64,000 nucleotides of DNA from Fallopia convolvulus. Lineage: Eukaryota > Streptophyta > Magnoliopsida > Caryophyllales > Polygonaceae. How positions within the stretch are numbered: the first letter of the stretch is position 1; the number at the start of each line of letters is the position of its first letter. Of the stretch, positions 21,356 through 32,301 are shown one piece after another. The stretch spans positions 36,685,795 through 36,749,794 of the forward strand of contig OZ024730.1 in NCBI GenBank assembly GCA_964016875.1, written 5' to 3'. A model generated the notes under the pieces. It worked only from the letters and a program-made list of their open reading frames with translations, searched no databases and was not told the origin of the DNA. The translations under genes were made by a program, and so were the position numbers.

Positions 21356-22917
21356 TGTAATAACTATGGTTTTAAGGATATTTTTGAATTTTTCTCACAT
21401 ATCCTTTTAACCTCTTTGTCCGTTATTAACGCTTAATCCAATATTTTTGTTGGAATTTAAATCCTAGAAAATTCTTGGTGATATCCTAAAATCACAAATA
21501 AATGAGTTTATGGATCGATGTGAATTCTAGGATTTTTCAATGGAAAAAGAATATTTATTGGATAAGCAGTCTTTTTAATTATGTATTGTAAATGATTTAA
21601 AATACGAAAAGGGAAGCCTTAAAAATTGAGGGTAGCGTGATAAAATCTTGAAAAATTGATTTTATTGGTATACATAATTTATAGGATGTTTTATATTCAG
21701 TAAGTTTTTCCACCCGAGCTACATAATTTTACCGCTTTAACGCGAATCCCGTTTCGAGACGAATTTTGGTTTTAAAATCACCTCTACTCTGTCTCGTTAA
21801 GTAAGAAGGCACCAGAGAAAGCTAGGAATTAAGAAGGAACCAGAGAGATAGAATCATGTTGGAGCGTGGACTCGAGAGATTCAAATACCTTCACCGCTGG
21901 TTGCTTCCCTCGATCCCTGCCTTCTCTGCCCCGTCCACCTCCTTCTCCTTCGCCTTCTCTGCCTCGCCCCTATTTCAACCACCAGCACACTTGCTGCCTC
22001 GTTCAAGAAAGGGAGAGAAACCAGGACGGAGCGATTGACTCGGGGAAATAGAATGCGAATCCGTCACCGTCGGCGCTGACCACCTCTGCTAGTCCTTCCC
22101 TGGACGTCGCCGACGACCCCCTCGCCTTGGGCCACCACCCTGGAGCTACTGAGGACGGGTTGGGCCACCAACTAGTGGTGGCAGCGGGGCCGTCCATGGC
22201 TTTGAGCAGCTCGCCTGAGGCTCCTCCCGCACCTGTTTTGGGCGTGCGCAGGCCCTTTCGGACCACCATCGGGTCACCACTCAGCCACCTCGACACCCCA
22301 GGAAGTTACTCGCCATCCAAACTCGCCCCGCTAGCCTTCGATCAATCCGTTAGCAGGCCTAGCGAGCCGAAACGCTTGATAACGGTAAAGGTTGAGTTTA
22401 ATTAATTAGCGGATTGGTTGCGGAGCCACCGTAAGGACCTTTTGGTTCCGCTTTGCTAATTAACTTTGAATTTTTTATAACCTCAACGTTGTTACGATCT
22501 CGTAGGTTCAAACCGCTCGGTAAATGGACGTCAGGATCTTCAGTTATAGCGAATACAAGTTGTAACATCGATTGGCAGAAGGGCGATAAAGATTTATGTT
22601 GTAATCGTTAAGGACGTTGAGCACGCCTTTCAACGCAAGTGGACGATTCTCTCTTGCGTTATTATTATTAAATGAGGAATTGAATTCCATTTAATCTTCA
22701 TGTTGAGAACAACTTGTGTGTTGAATAAAGTTTGATAGGTTGTTATTTTGTTAGAAGTAACGACCATGTCGTTATTTTAGTTTATGCGCTAGAATTGAAC
22801 CTAGGACCGTTGTGTGATCTTGTGTGTTTAGCTGTTTCATGCTGAGACATTGTTGTGAAGTAAGATAGTTAGAGATGGGAGGTTAGACTCCAAAACATCT
22901 CTTTAGTGGTCCTATGT

Positions 22918-23524
22918 CGATCTTTCTCTTCTCGTATCCCACTAGCTTTCCAAACACTTGATGGAGCATGAGAGTTCTATTTTCTGGATTCTCTTTGAAC
23001 ATTGTTCTCTCGTTTGCCCATTCTCCAATTAGTCCGTTGAAGAGCTGTTGGACCTTCATCTTATGGGTGATTTCCTCTTTGGTGATCCCCAACCCTTCCA
23101 TTTTGGTGCAAAGTCCTTCAAATCGGGACTGATAGCTATCGACAGACTCTCCCATCTCCATTTGGAAGTTGTAGAACTCCCTTTTTGCATTCATCTGAAG
23201 ATCTTCTCGGAGATCTGAGTTCCCAACGTGCATTTGTTGGATGGCTTCTCACATTTCCTTAGCTGTGTCAAGATTTGCTACCTTGTCACAGTCTTGTACG
23301 CACATGGACCTCTTCAGGTACTGTTTGGCCTTGTAGTTTGCCTCCATACACTTATATTCGTTGGGTCCCCATTGTAGTTTGCCTCTCTCGATAACACTCC
23401 AGGCTTGGTAGTCCTGGCCACGCATCCAATCCTTCATGTCGCGTTGCCAGCTTTTGAATCTTCCTGTAATAAGCCTTGGCGGCTTACTAGTGTTGTTCCC
23501 CACCTGAGTAAGTTCCTGATCCAT
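22918..23524 (-). pseudogene. Copia gag fragment
   Basis: The frame opens at ATG 23524 and runs to about 23249, then after a stop continues at 23233-22918. Diagnostic text includes FKSWQRDMKDWMRGQDYQAW at the N terminus and FYNFQMEMGESVDSYQSRFE and VQQLFNGLIGEW further on. These match the UBN2/Retrotran_gag capsid domain of plant copia elements. The C-terminal part, including any zinc knuckle, is missing because of the truncation at 22918. A single internal stop separates the two parts. Confidence 0.8.
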
Positions 23525-23562
23525 TTGATACCTGCGATGCTAACACAAATCTAGAGCAAACC

Positions 23563-23578
23563 CGCTCTGATACCAATT
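23563..23578 (-). promoter_or_regulatory. Primer-binding site of the copia fragment, Met type
   Basis: The complement reads ATTGGTATCAGAGCGG, immediately next to the LTR end ACA at 23579. Confidence 0.8.
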
Positions 23579-24638
23579 GTTGGATCGTAAACCGTTAGCA
23601 AAGAGCTTGGGAACTGCCTGTTAAGCTGTTCCCAAGGCAGCGAAAGTAAATTAAGCGCAATTATTAAAAGCAGTAAAGAACGCAGTTCCCTTATAGAGGA
23701 ACCCCACTACAACCAACTAGTTGTATGGGTAAACCTCTACCTCTGCTTGGAGGATTTTGAATGACTTACTTATATTAATTGCTTTGTTCCTTAGTTACAA
23801 AAGCCGAATTCACACTTCTCTGTTCCTAAGAGTTCTTCCTAACTCTAGCAACACTAGTAAATCCTCTCAACTGAGTTCCTAAGCTCACAACAGCAAAATA
23901 CAAATAACTCAAACCTTACACCGACTTCTCAGTTCCCTTGCCCCTGGGAACTTCGGCTTCACCGTCGTCGAGATCGCACACTCGCCGGCGGGGACTTCTC
24001 TTCTTCTTCTTTCTTTTCTCTGATGTGGGTGTTTGTGAGTTCTGGGAGAAGTACTCAATCCGAGTACTATTCATTTGGCTTTATAGTCCAGGTGAGCTTG
24101 GGTAGTCGCATCTTTGAACTGTGTCCAAAATGCCCTTTGCTTGATGCCCAAGTTGTACTTTCTTCACATGTGACTTTGGTTTGAACTAGGTCAACTTCTT
24201 GAATCAATCGGACCGTTGGATCAAGCGTGACAGTCTGATCTTCAGACTGTTCCTTCGGGCTGTCCAAGACAGAATCCCACGATCTGCGCTGAACGGTCGT
24301 TGTCCTCACATGTGGGTTCCCATGTAATGGGAACTGTCTTGTTCAGAGTTCCCTTGACGGAAACTCTTCATCGTTGTAAGCTTGTGTTCTCTTGATCATT
24401 CCTGGGAGTTCCCACTGCATGGGAACTTTCCTCTTCAGAGTTCCCTTGATGGAAACTCTGCATTGTAAGCTTTCTATGGCTTTTGGTCATTCGTGGGAGT
24501 TCTTGGCTGTACCTGCGTTCCTTAGAAATACTTGAACAAACCTCATTAGTTCCTCATGGTGTTTGTCATTATCAAAACTCGGAGAATGGCATCGTTTATC
24601 CGTTGTTTAGAACCAGAGGTCCCAACAACGTCCCAACA
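23579..24638 (-). repeat. Copia LTR (5' LTR of the truncated element)
   Basis: It begins TGTTGGATCGTAAACC and ends GTCCCAACA on the plus strand, about 1.06 kb. It shares many blocks with the LTR at 6967-8055. A minus-strand TATA-like CTATAAAG lies near 24080. Confidence 0.8.
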
Positions 24639-25086
24639 GTCATGAATCATCTCTCGCTCCACGTTGGAGGAGGACAGCGACGCACTCTAGCTAAGTTCAA
24701 AAGAAACTGATGTGGGTCAAGCGGTCACGGATAAAATAGGCCCTCTCACCCTGACAACATCAGTTACAAGACATTTGATCGGTAGCAGTTTGGGTCGATT
24801 AAAAGTTATTAAAATGAATGTGTAATGTTAAAATCATAAAATGAAGAGAGTGCGATAGGCACGTTAATGTAACTGAATGGTTAGTTCTTTTGATAACCAT
24901 TCTTGCTCCTGATTAAGAATGATTCTTAATCAAACTTTGATTAAGTTAAGTTGATTAGTCGTTGAAGACGTTTGTGATTGTTGTGGGATTATTATAAGTT
25001 TCCATTAATCGTTTATGCTTCTTAAAGGAACCACAAGATGTGGTGTTTTCTCTCTTGAATATGCAAGTCTCCTTCTTATTCTCTAT

Positions 25087-25453
25087 CAAGGGCGGCCCAT
25101 ATCAGGTGCAAGTTGTGCACCTGCACAGGGCCCCCAAATATTAAAAGGCCCAAATGTTTTTAAAGCCCATGTATATTATTATAATTTAGAAAAAAAATAT
25201 TACCTAATAAAATAAAGACCTAATAATTCTTCTTGGAACTCGTCCAATAAAGACCACGTATCTGATCACTAAATTTTTTCTCTTCCCAAAACCGTAATTA
25301 CCACCAATTGGGTAGATGAATATGCCTTTTTACATTGATTTTTTTTGGACTTTTTCTATATAAAATATGCCTTTTTTATATTGAATATTTTGCTCTTAAT
25401 TAGGGCCTTGTTAGTTTTAGAGAAGGGCCCTAAATTTTAATTGACCGCCCCTG
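25087..25453. mobile_element. hAT-type MITE, 367 bp, TSD TTCTCTAT
   Basis: Ends are CAAGGGCGGCCC and (complement of the right end) CAGGGGCGGTCA. The perfect 8-bp duplication TTCTCTAT lies at 25079-25086 and 25454-25461. B's 3' LTR gives the empty site (TTCTCTATAAGAC). It is AT-rich with no coding capacity. Confidence 0.92.
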
Positions 25454-26052
25454 TTCTCTATAAGAATGCTAACTGTTGGATCATAAACCGAGTCTAATCG
25501 GATTTTGATGCCAATATGTTTAAGTTACAACCATAAGAACCAAATTATTTTCTCCACTTGCTTAGTCTTTCATTAGACTAACCCGTCCATCTTCTTTTCT
25601 TTTATATGGTCGGCTGGTGTCCACCATTGGTGTACGACACATCAGGCTCTTCTTGGAAGTTGATTCAAGAGGTGGATCCAGAGGTTTGAAGCTTTAGAAG
25701 TTGAAGAAAGGTTTCCAATGGCTATACTTGAGTGAAGTTCTTGGTTAAGTTTTTGCAAAGTGAAGTGGGAAAGAAGTTAAGAACTTACGGAAAACTTTTT
25801 AAAGACTTTGTTCAAATAGAAGGTTGCTCTATTTATTTTTTTTAATTTTTTTTAATTAAGGTTTGTATAAGACCTTTTACTTGTTTTTCCGCTGTAATAG
25901 TTTACTGAAATTTTATTAGGTTTTAAATGAATTCATTTATCCATTTCTAGTACTTTCTGTCAGTTTAAAGTCTTGGGTAACTTCGGTTTAGTACTAATCG
26001 GTGTTACTGGCGGTAATACCTCTAGGGTAAGTAAGAGGGTGTTACAGAAGTG

Positions 26053-26065
26053 GTATCAGAGCCAA
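26053..26065 (+). promoter_or_regulatory. Primer-binding site of element B, initiator-Met type
   Basis: TGGTATCAGAGCC, an exact match to the common plant initiator tRNA-Met complement, four bases after the LTR. Confidence 0.9.
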
Positions 26066-26451
26066 AAGTCCTAAGTCTTGCTTAAGACTTTCATCTTCTA
26101 TATAGAATTACGGAGAATTCTATATGGGTGTTGTCTTAGAACCATTATGGAAATTGTTAAGTTGCAAGGGTAAACTCGAGAAGAGATAGAAAGAGAAAGA
26201 GGAATAAGTTGCTAATAACTTTTGAGAAAAAGGCTTTTATGATGGAAGTTTGAGACCTTGGAAATGAGAGTGGATTATGAGAAGGATCCATACTAAGAGC
26301 ATGTGAAGATTTTCTTGGTTGTAACGGTTCTAAATCAAGTTCTCAACAGGTTTGCCCCTTTCTCTCAAGAGTTTGAAGTGCATGTACCCTTGTCGTTTCT
26401 TTCTTGTTAACAAGAAAACTTTGCGAGTTTTTGAAAACCAAATAGTATATT
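26066..26451 (+). other. Element B leader, no ORF
   Basis: 386 bp between B's primer site and element C. It has no gag-like frame. Element C inserted here, so the missing gag was either deleted or has decayed beyond recognition on the far side. Confidence 0.5.
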
Positions 26452-27859
26452 TGATGTCTCTCTATTTGGTGGTGTTTTCATATGTGATTTCCTTTGTAAA
26501 TATGTTTCTTTTTCCCCTTTTCTTGTGCGTTTTGTTCCTTTTTAGCCTAGTTCCCGTATTTCTATGAGATTCGGAGACTACGCACCTTTTATGTGTTTTG
26601 TAGGTAATTTGGCATGAATCAAGGATCGATTTGAAGGAGGGTCGAAACATGGAGCAAAGGCCGAGCTAAAGCGGGAAAGAGAGAAGCAAGCCATGAAGAA
26701 GAACAAGAGAAGCCAACTAAGAAGAAGGTGGAACGAGGTCAGGACCGAGTTGCAACCACATCGGTCCCGACTTTGAAGTCTCCAACCTCGGACCGATATG
26801 CACAGTAACTCGGGCCCGAGGTCCTCCGTGTCGGTCCGAGTCGGTCACCGAACTACTTGGGCTCCAAGGCACGAATTTGTGGACTTCCACTTTTGCCCTT
26901 CATCTAATCTATAAAAGGCCCTCTTGTCTTCTAAGAAAGGGTTCCCTCCCACACACACAAAAAGGGGGTTCCAAGGGAGCCAAGAGGATACTTGGAGATC
27001 AAGGAGGAAGGAGAAGAGGAGGAAGAGAGAGAGAATCGGCCAAGAGAGAGGAAGGCTTGATAGGTTTTGTTGATTGTTTAGCTTTGATTTGCTTTGTTCT
27101 TGTGGATTTGAAAACCCTTGATTTGAATTTGTGGATCGCTTTGGATTTGAATGAAACTTTGCTTTGTTTTGAGATTGATTATGATGATTGCTTTCCCTTT
27201 TGATTTGATTGCTTCTTTGCTTGTCACATGGAGTAGATCTCTTTGATCTTGGGTTATGGGGGAAAACCCTAGCTAGGTTTAGGCTAGAAACCCCAATTCC
27301 ATAGCCTTGAGTGTTTGATCTAAGGAACCCACTCTACATAGAGCTACAATTCCTTGCGAAAGTTGGGAATCAAGGCTTGAGATTGGTAAAGTAGCGAAAG
27401 TGAACATGTGTCAATCTCAAGACCTTGCTTCGAAGGGGATTTCCCCATGGATCGAGGTGTAGATGTGGTTGGAACGAGGGCGAAAGCACTCGATCCTAGT
27501 CCGATCATCACTCATTGCCTGAATTGGGGTGGAAAAGCCTTAATCTACTAGGGAAGGAACCCAAAAGCCCAAGATCTACTTTTAAAATCTTTGAGTTCGA
27601 CATCCCCAGCTACCTCGGGCCCGACTTACCCAGTGTCGGTCCCGACTTCCTCTTGTCGCCAACCTCGGGCCCGACGTGACCTCAGTGTCGGTCCCGACTG
27701 TTTTCTTTGTTTTCCTTTGTTTTATGCTCTCCTTTCTAGCTTCCTAGTATCTAGGCACATCGATCGAGTAGACTTCCCGAGTGTTCGACACCCACCACGT
27801 ACTACAACGGGGTCGGGTTATAAATTGTATCTCTTGACCCTCGCATCCGAGAGCGATCA
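26452..27859 (+). repeat. Element C 5' LTR
   Basis: TG...CA ends. TATA-like TCTATAAAAGG at 26908-26918. It contains the 12-bp palindrome CTCGGGCCCGAG at 26809-26820 and TCGGGCCCGA at 27615 and 27665. Confidence 0.95.
26908..26918 (+). promoter_or_regulatory. TATA box of element C 5' LTR
   Basis: TCTATAAAAGG. The identical site is in the 3' LTR at 36264-36274. It probably sets the start of the genomic RNA. Confidence 0.6.
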
Positions 27860-27865
27860 AAAGAT

Positions 27866-27883
27866 TGGCGCCGTTGCCGGGGA
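27866..27883 (+). promoter_or_regulatory. Primer-binding site of element C, Asp-tRNA type
   Basis: TGGCGCCGTTGCCGGGGA starts six bases after the LTR. This is the usual Athila-type site. Confidence 0.85.
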
Positions 27884-28011
27884 AGTCTAAGTGCATTGAG
27901 TGCCAATTTGGTGAGTTTCTTGTGTTTTGGTAGTGATTTGGGTGAGGGAATAGCCCAAACCCTTTGTTTGTTTTTGATTTGTTTTGGTTTGTGTTTTTGT
28001 TTCATAGGTGT

Positions 28012-30982
28012 ATGCTAGCTCGTTCCTCCCGAGGAACACTTGAGCTTGAGTTTGTGAGTGATCCGGAAAGTATTCTCAAGGAATCCCGAAGAAGGAAAAG
28101 GATGGCGAATCAAGCTCTCCATGTTGATGAGGAGTTGGCTCAACTTAGGGCCGAAATGGCTAGATTGCAACTTGAGAGGGACAATCAAGAGGAGGTGGCA
28201 AGAAGAGAACGGGAGCAACGGATGAGAGCCGAGGCTCAACTCAACGCTCTACCCCGGAATGCACGCCAATACATGCATCCGGAGTTGAGGGTACCCGAGC
28301 CGGCTATTGGGCTTCCCCAGGTTGCCACGAATTTTGAGATCAAGACGCAATTCATCTCCCTCATCAAGCGTGATCAATTCGAGGGCCGTCCACATGAGTG
28401 TCCCATAGAGCATGTTAAACGTTTTTGTGGACATGTGTGAGACGATCTCTACCGACGAGGAGACATTGGAGTATGTGCTTCTAAAGGCGTTCAAATGGTC
28501 ACTTGGGGGCAAGGCCACACATTGGCTCGAGAGCCAAGCTCCTAGGTCAATCACAACTTGGAAGACACTCTATGATGCTTTCTTGATGAAGTTCTTCCCG
28601 CCCTCAAAGACAACCGAGCTAAGAAGGAAGATTGCAAGCTTTCAACAAGGTCCGAATGAGCCTCTCTTCGAAGCATGGGACCGTTTCAAGGAGATGTTGT
28701 GCCAATGTCCTACTCATGGCCAACAACCATATGTGCTTCAAGACATCTTTTTCCAAGGCATCAATCCGGTAACGAAGGACAAGCTCAATCTCCACACCGA
28801 TTGTGGGTTCATAGACTTGACACCGGATCAAGCTTGGGAGCTACTTGACAAGCTATCCGATTATGAGGCCATGTATGGGGTGAGTCAAGCTAGCAAGGAG
28901 GTGAAAGTTCAAGGTGAAGGTGCAAGGAAGTTATATGATCCAAAGGGAGAAGACATTGATAGGGATGTGAAGCTCCAATTCCTTGAAGGTGAAGTGAGCA
29001 AGCTTAAGAGGCAAGTCCACTACTACAAGCAAAATGCTAGAGCTTGTGAGGAGTGTGGATCCTTTGCACATGCTACACAAGTTTGTCCGAATGAGAGCCA
29101 AGTGCGCTTGGCCGAGCGAATTGAGGAGGCAAACTATGTTCGAGGAAATTTCGGTGGAAGAGGCAATTTCAACAATGGTGGCAATGGCCGGTGGAACAAC
29201 GGTCAAGCTCAAGGCTACAACAACATCTTCAACCAAAACGAGCCAAGGGCGCCACCACCACCATATAGACCACCGGGATTCAATGAGTTACAAACATTTG
29301 CTCAAGAGATGAGAGATGGGTTCAAGGAGATGAGGACCCAATTCAATGAGTTTGGTGCATGGAGGAGACAAGTCGACAATCAATTTGCTCAAATTGCGAC
29401 TCAAGCCCCGAGAGAGAATGGGAGACTTCCGGGCCGACCCGAGGAGAATCCTCGAGCTCAAAACAATCAAAGTGAAGTCCGGGCAATTGGATTGAGAAGT
29501 GGCCGAAACCTACCCGAGCCACACGTGCCTAAGAAGAGTGAAGAGAGTCGGACCAACTTACCCAGCAAGTCGGGTCCGACGTTCCCCGAAGTCGACCCAG
29601 CAAGAAGACCGACTCCTTCACCACGGACCGAGGTTGAGAGCAACTCGGGACCGACGTACACAGACCTCGATCAAACTCCTCTGCTCAGGACCGAGATTCA
29701 CAACATCGAGCCCGACATGGTGCCCAAGTCGGTCCAACCAGGAAGTGTTGCAAATGAAGTAGGGAAGTCCAAAGAAGTTGATCCAAGCAAGATTCAAGGT
29801 GCAAAAATTCTTCCATATCCCTCGAAGAAACCCAAAGATGTTGTTGAGAACAAGTTCAAGAGGTTTCTCAAACTCTTGCAAGGCTTGAACATCTCTATCC
29901 CGTTCACCGACGCATTGAGTGAGATACCATCTTATGCCAAGTTTTTAAAGGAGATTTTGAGCAAGAAGAGGTCCATAGTGGAAATGCAAGATGAAGTCAA
30001 GACCTTGGAGTTACCACAAAAGCTAGGAGATCCCGGTCGTTTTGCTATAACCATTGGTGTGGGGTCTAAAAATTTCCAAGCCTTATGTGACCTTGGGGCA
30101 AGTGTTTCGGTGATGCCCGCTAGCATTTGGCGAAGAGCAAATTTGGGTGAAATGGAGCCGGCCGATATGTCCCTAACTATGGCCGACGGTTCCATCATCA
30201 AGGCCAAAGGAATATTGGATGACGTTCCGGTGCGGGTTGGTAAGTACTTTGTCCCCGATGATTTTGTGATCTTGGACATGCATGAGGATCCCTTGGTTCC
30301 AATAATCTTAGGGAGACCATTCTTAGCTACGGCGGGGGCAAGGTTTGATGTCAAGAACGGCAAGGTTTCCTTTGAGATTGGGGAAGAGAAGGTCGATTTT
30401 CACTTCAACAAAGCTTTGAATGAGCCGGACGCCTTGGCCATTCTTAAACTTGAAGAGAGTGCCAAGAGAGAAAGTGAAGAAGTGGAAGTTGCTAGCGAGG
30501 ATGTTGCATTAAGGGGTGATGAAAGCTTCAATGAACAAATACAAGTAAGGGAGTTGTTGGAGCAACTTAAGGATCAAGATGAGTCAAGGATCAATGCTAG
30601 CTCAAGAAGAGATGAAGAGTATCCTTACTCATATCCTTTTAATGTTGGTGAAGATCACAATTCTTCCCAAAATTTTGATTCCTACATTTGCTTGAGTGAT
30701 TTGAACGATGACTTAGGAGATTCCTACATTTGCCTTAGTGATTTAAAAGGTGAATTGGTAGAATCTCCTAGGAATACTTTGGATGACTATGGTGTAGGAA
30801 AAGAAAAACATGATGGAGCAAGCAAGGAGGAGAAATCTCATCCGTTGGAGGAGTATGATGAGATAGGCCCGAGATCGGAGAGCCATGCCTATGTAGACCA
30901 TCGTTGGTGGTTTTATGGGTATGAAGGTAATGGGAATGGGCATAACAATGGTGATCATTTCACCATATTTCACCCGCCATAA
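28012..30982 (+). pseudogene. Element C gag-protease polyprotein, one-base frameshift
   Basis: The start chosen is ATG 28012, just after the leader. The N-terminal ~140 residues have a basic region and a Glu/Arg-rich coiled coil, then YMHPELRVPE. Near 28420 an extra T in a T-run shifts the frame, and the rest reads 28412-30982 (856 aa). That part has the gag core (THWLESQAPRSITTWKTLYD, FFQGINPVTKDKL), a zinc knuckle CEECGSFAHATQVC (C-X2-C-X4-H-X4-C intact), and a Pro/Ser-rich linker carrying the family palindromes. The aspartic protease has LCDLGASVSVMP as its active-site loop and VPIILGRPFLATAGA as the second motif. The C-terminal tail is acidic and repeats SYICLSDL twice. In complete Athila elements reverse transcriptase follows; here the ORF ends at TAA. 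Apart from the single shift it is well preserved. Confidence 0.9.
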
Positions 30983-32301
30983 GGTTGAGGTTAGGAAGTC
31001 AAGCTAGTGACTCTAAACGAGCGCTTCTCGGGAGGCAACCCGAGCTAGTAGCTTTCTTTTCGTAATTTTAGTTTGATTTTCTTAGTATAGCTTAGCTTTT
31101 CTCTAACCAATCCCTATCTAGTGTTTTGTGGATTTATGGTGTTGTGCATCCTTCAAAGTTGTGTAGGATTTGAGGTGAAATATTTAAATGGAAATATGGG
31201 AAAGAAGTTGCATGAGGATGGAGTAAAATTGGCGACCCGAATACTCCCACATCGAGCCCAGGTAAGTCGGGCCCGACATAGGGACGTCGGTCCATGAAGT
31301 CGGTCCAACTTGATTCGACTAGTTAGAATGCCAATTTTGCCCTTGACCTAATTTGTCCCTTTTCCCCATTAAATATTATCCCCCACCTACCTACCATCTT
31401 CATTATCAACTACCATTCCCAAAATACAACCCTTCTCCCTCAAAAACTCTCAAAGTCGGCCGCCCCTACCCTCACCATACTCGATCCACACCCTCCCCAC
31501 TTCGCCTCGTTCCAACCACAAAAAGGCCTCCCAAACCCGAATCCAAGTAGAAATCTCGAGTTCAATATAGTCCTTCGTCCCCCATCTAGATCTAGATCTA
31601 GGAAATTTGAGTTCTAAGTTGCCTATTTGTTTAAAAGTTCAATACTCTTCGAATCCGGTATGTGTTACTCGATCTCTACTTATTTCTTTGAAAATTTTGA
31701 GCTTTCATTGCTTAGATTGAGTAATGCCATGTTTGATTTAGAGCTTGAGCTTGAGCATCAAGGGTGGATTTGCATGATTTGTGAAATTGAGCTTTAAAGT
31801 TGTTTGTGCATGCTTAGATCCATTTAGAACTTCGATTAGGGATGTTTGATGGTTGAATTTGAAATTTAAGTGCATGAAAGAGTGATTTGGGTTGATTTGA
31901 GGCTATAAGTCGAAGCATGAACTAGGTCGAGATCGACGTACCCAGGAGAGTCGGGCCCGAGGTGTGAAAGTCGGTCCAACATGTCGGACCGAGGTTAATT
32001 AAGTCGGGCCCGACATAGGCTGGAAGTCGATCCTTGTTGTTTTTGCTCTCTTCTTGTGATATCATGTGGATTCATGTGTTTAATTGTTGGCTATAGCCTA
32101 ATCATGATGTAGAATGATCATTTGCTTAGCTATTGTTAGAAGATGTCCATGATGATTTATGTTGGATTGAGATGCATGTGAGTCTAGAGACTAAGTATGG
32201 GGTTCCCTTTGTGTTGAAATGTTGTTGTGTATTGATAAGTGCTTTTGTTGGGTTGTATGGAGTTTATCTTGGATCCTTTTGTTTGGATGTGTGTAGGTAC
32301 A
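30983..32301 (+). other. Element C inter-ORF region
   Basis: No polymerase sequence. It contains the conserved post-gag hairpin, three TCGGGCCCGA palindromes (31267, 31951, 32004), and AAGTATGGGGT at 32193. Reverse transcriptase, RNase H and integrase would be expected here in an autonomous element. Confidence 0.8.
31021..31047 (+). promoter_or_regulatory. Conserved post-gag hairpin of element C
   Basis: CTCGGGAGGCAACCCGAG can form a perfect 6-bp stem (CTCGGG/CCCGAG) with an AGGCAA loop. Related blocks lie at the same place in A (20018) and D (near 51420). Function unknown. Confidence 0.5.

Larger units (their letters stand above)
22918..24638 (-). mobile_element. Truncated Ty1/copia element in B's 5' LTR
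   Basis: On the minus strand this consists of one LTR (23579-24638, TGTTGG...CCAACA ends), a methionine-type primer site and the first part of gag, which ends abruptly at 22918. There is no second LTR. The right junction is just before GTCATGAATCATC of the host LTR. About 120 bp of host LTR is lost at the left junction, pointing to a deletion that removed the rest of the element and adjacent DNA. Confidence 0.85.
21356..26048 (+). repeat. Element B 5' LTR, enlarged to 4.7 kb by two insertions
   Basis: It begins TGTAATAACTATGG and ends GGGTGTTACA. The 3' LTR is 2709 bp. The extra length comes from a truncated copia piece (22918-24638) and a hAT MITE (25087-25453). A segment of about 120 bp, present at 43042-43160 of the 3' LTR, is missing where the copia piece sits. 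Confidence 0.9.

Noticed and set aside
22003..22296. 97-codon minus-strand frame in B's 5' LTR, matched by 42129-42422 in the 3' LTR
   Set aside because: Conservation follows from LTR duplication. The frame has no domain and lies in GC-rich sequence that leaves most frames open.
28400..28440. Programmed frameshift in C's gag
   Set aside because: A and D read through this point in one frame, and C differs by one extra T in a T-run, so a simple inactivating indel is more likely.
30983..32301. Hidden polymerase between C's gag-protease and second ORF
   Set aside because: The 1.3 kb is far too short for reverse transcriptase, RNase H and integrase, and no motif is visible in any frame.
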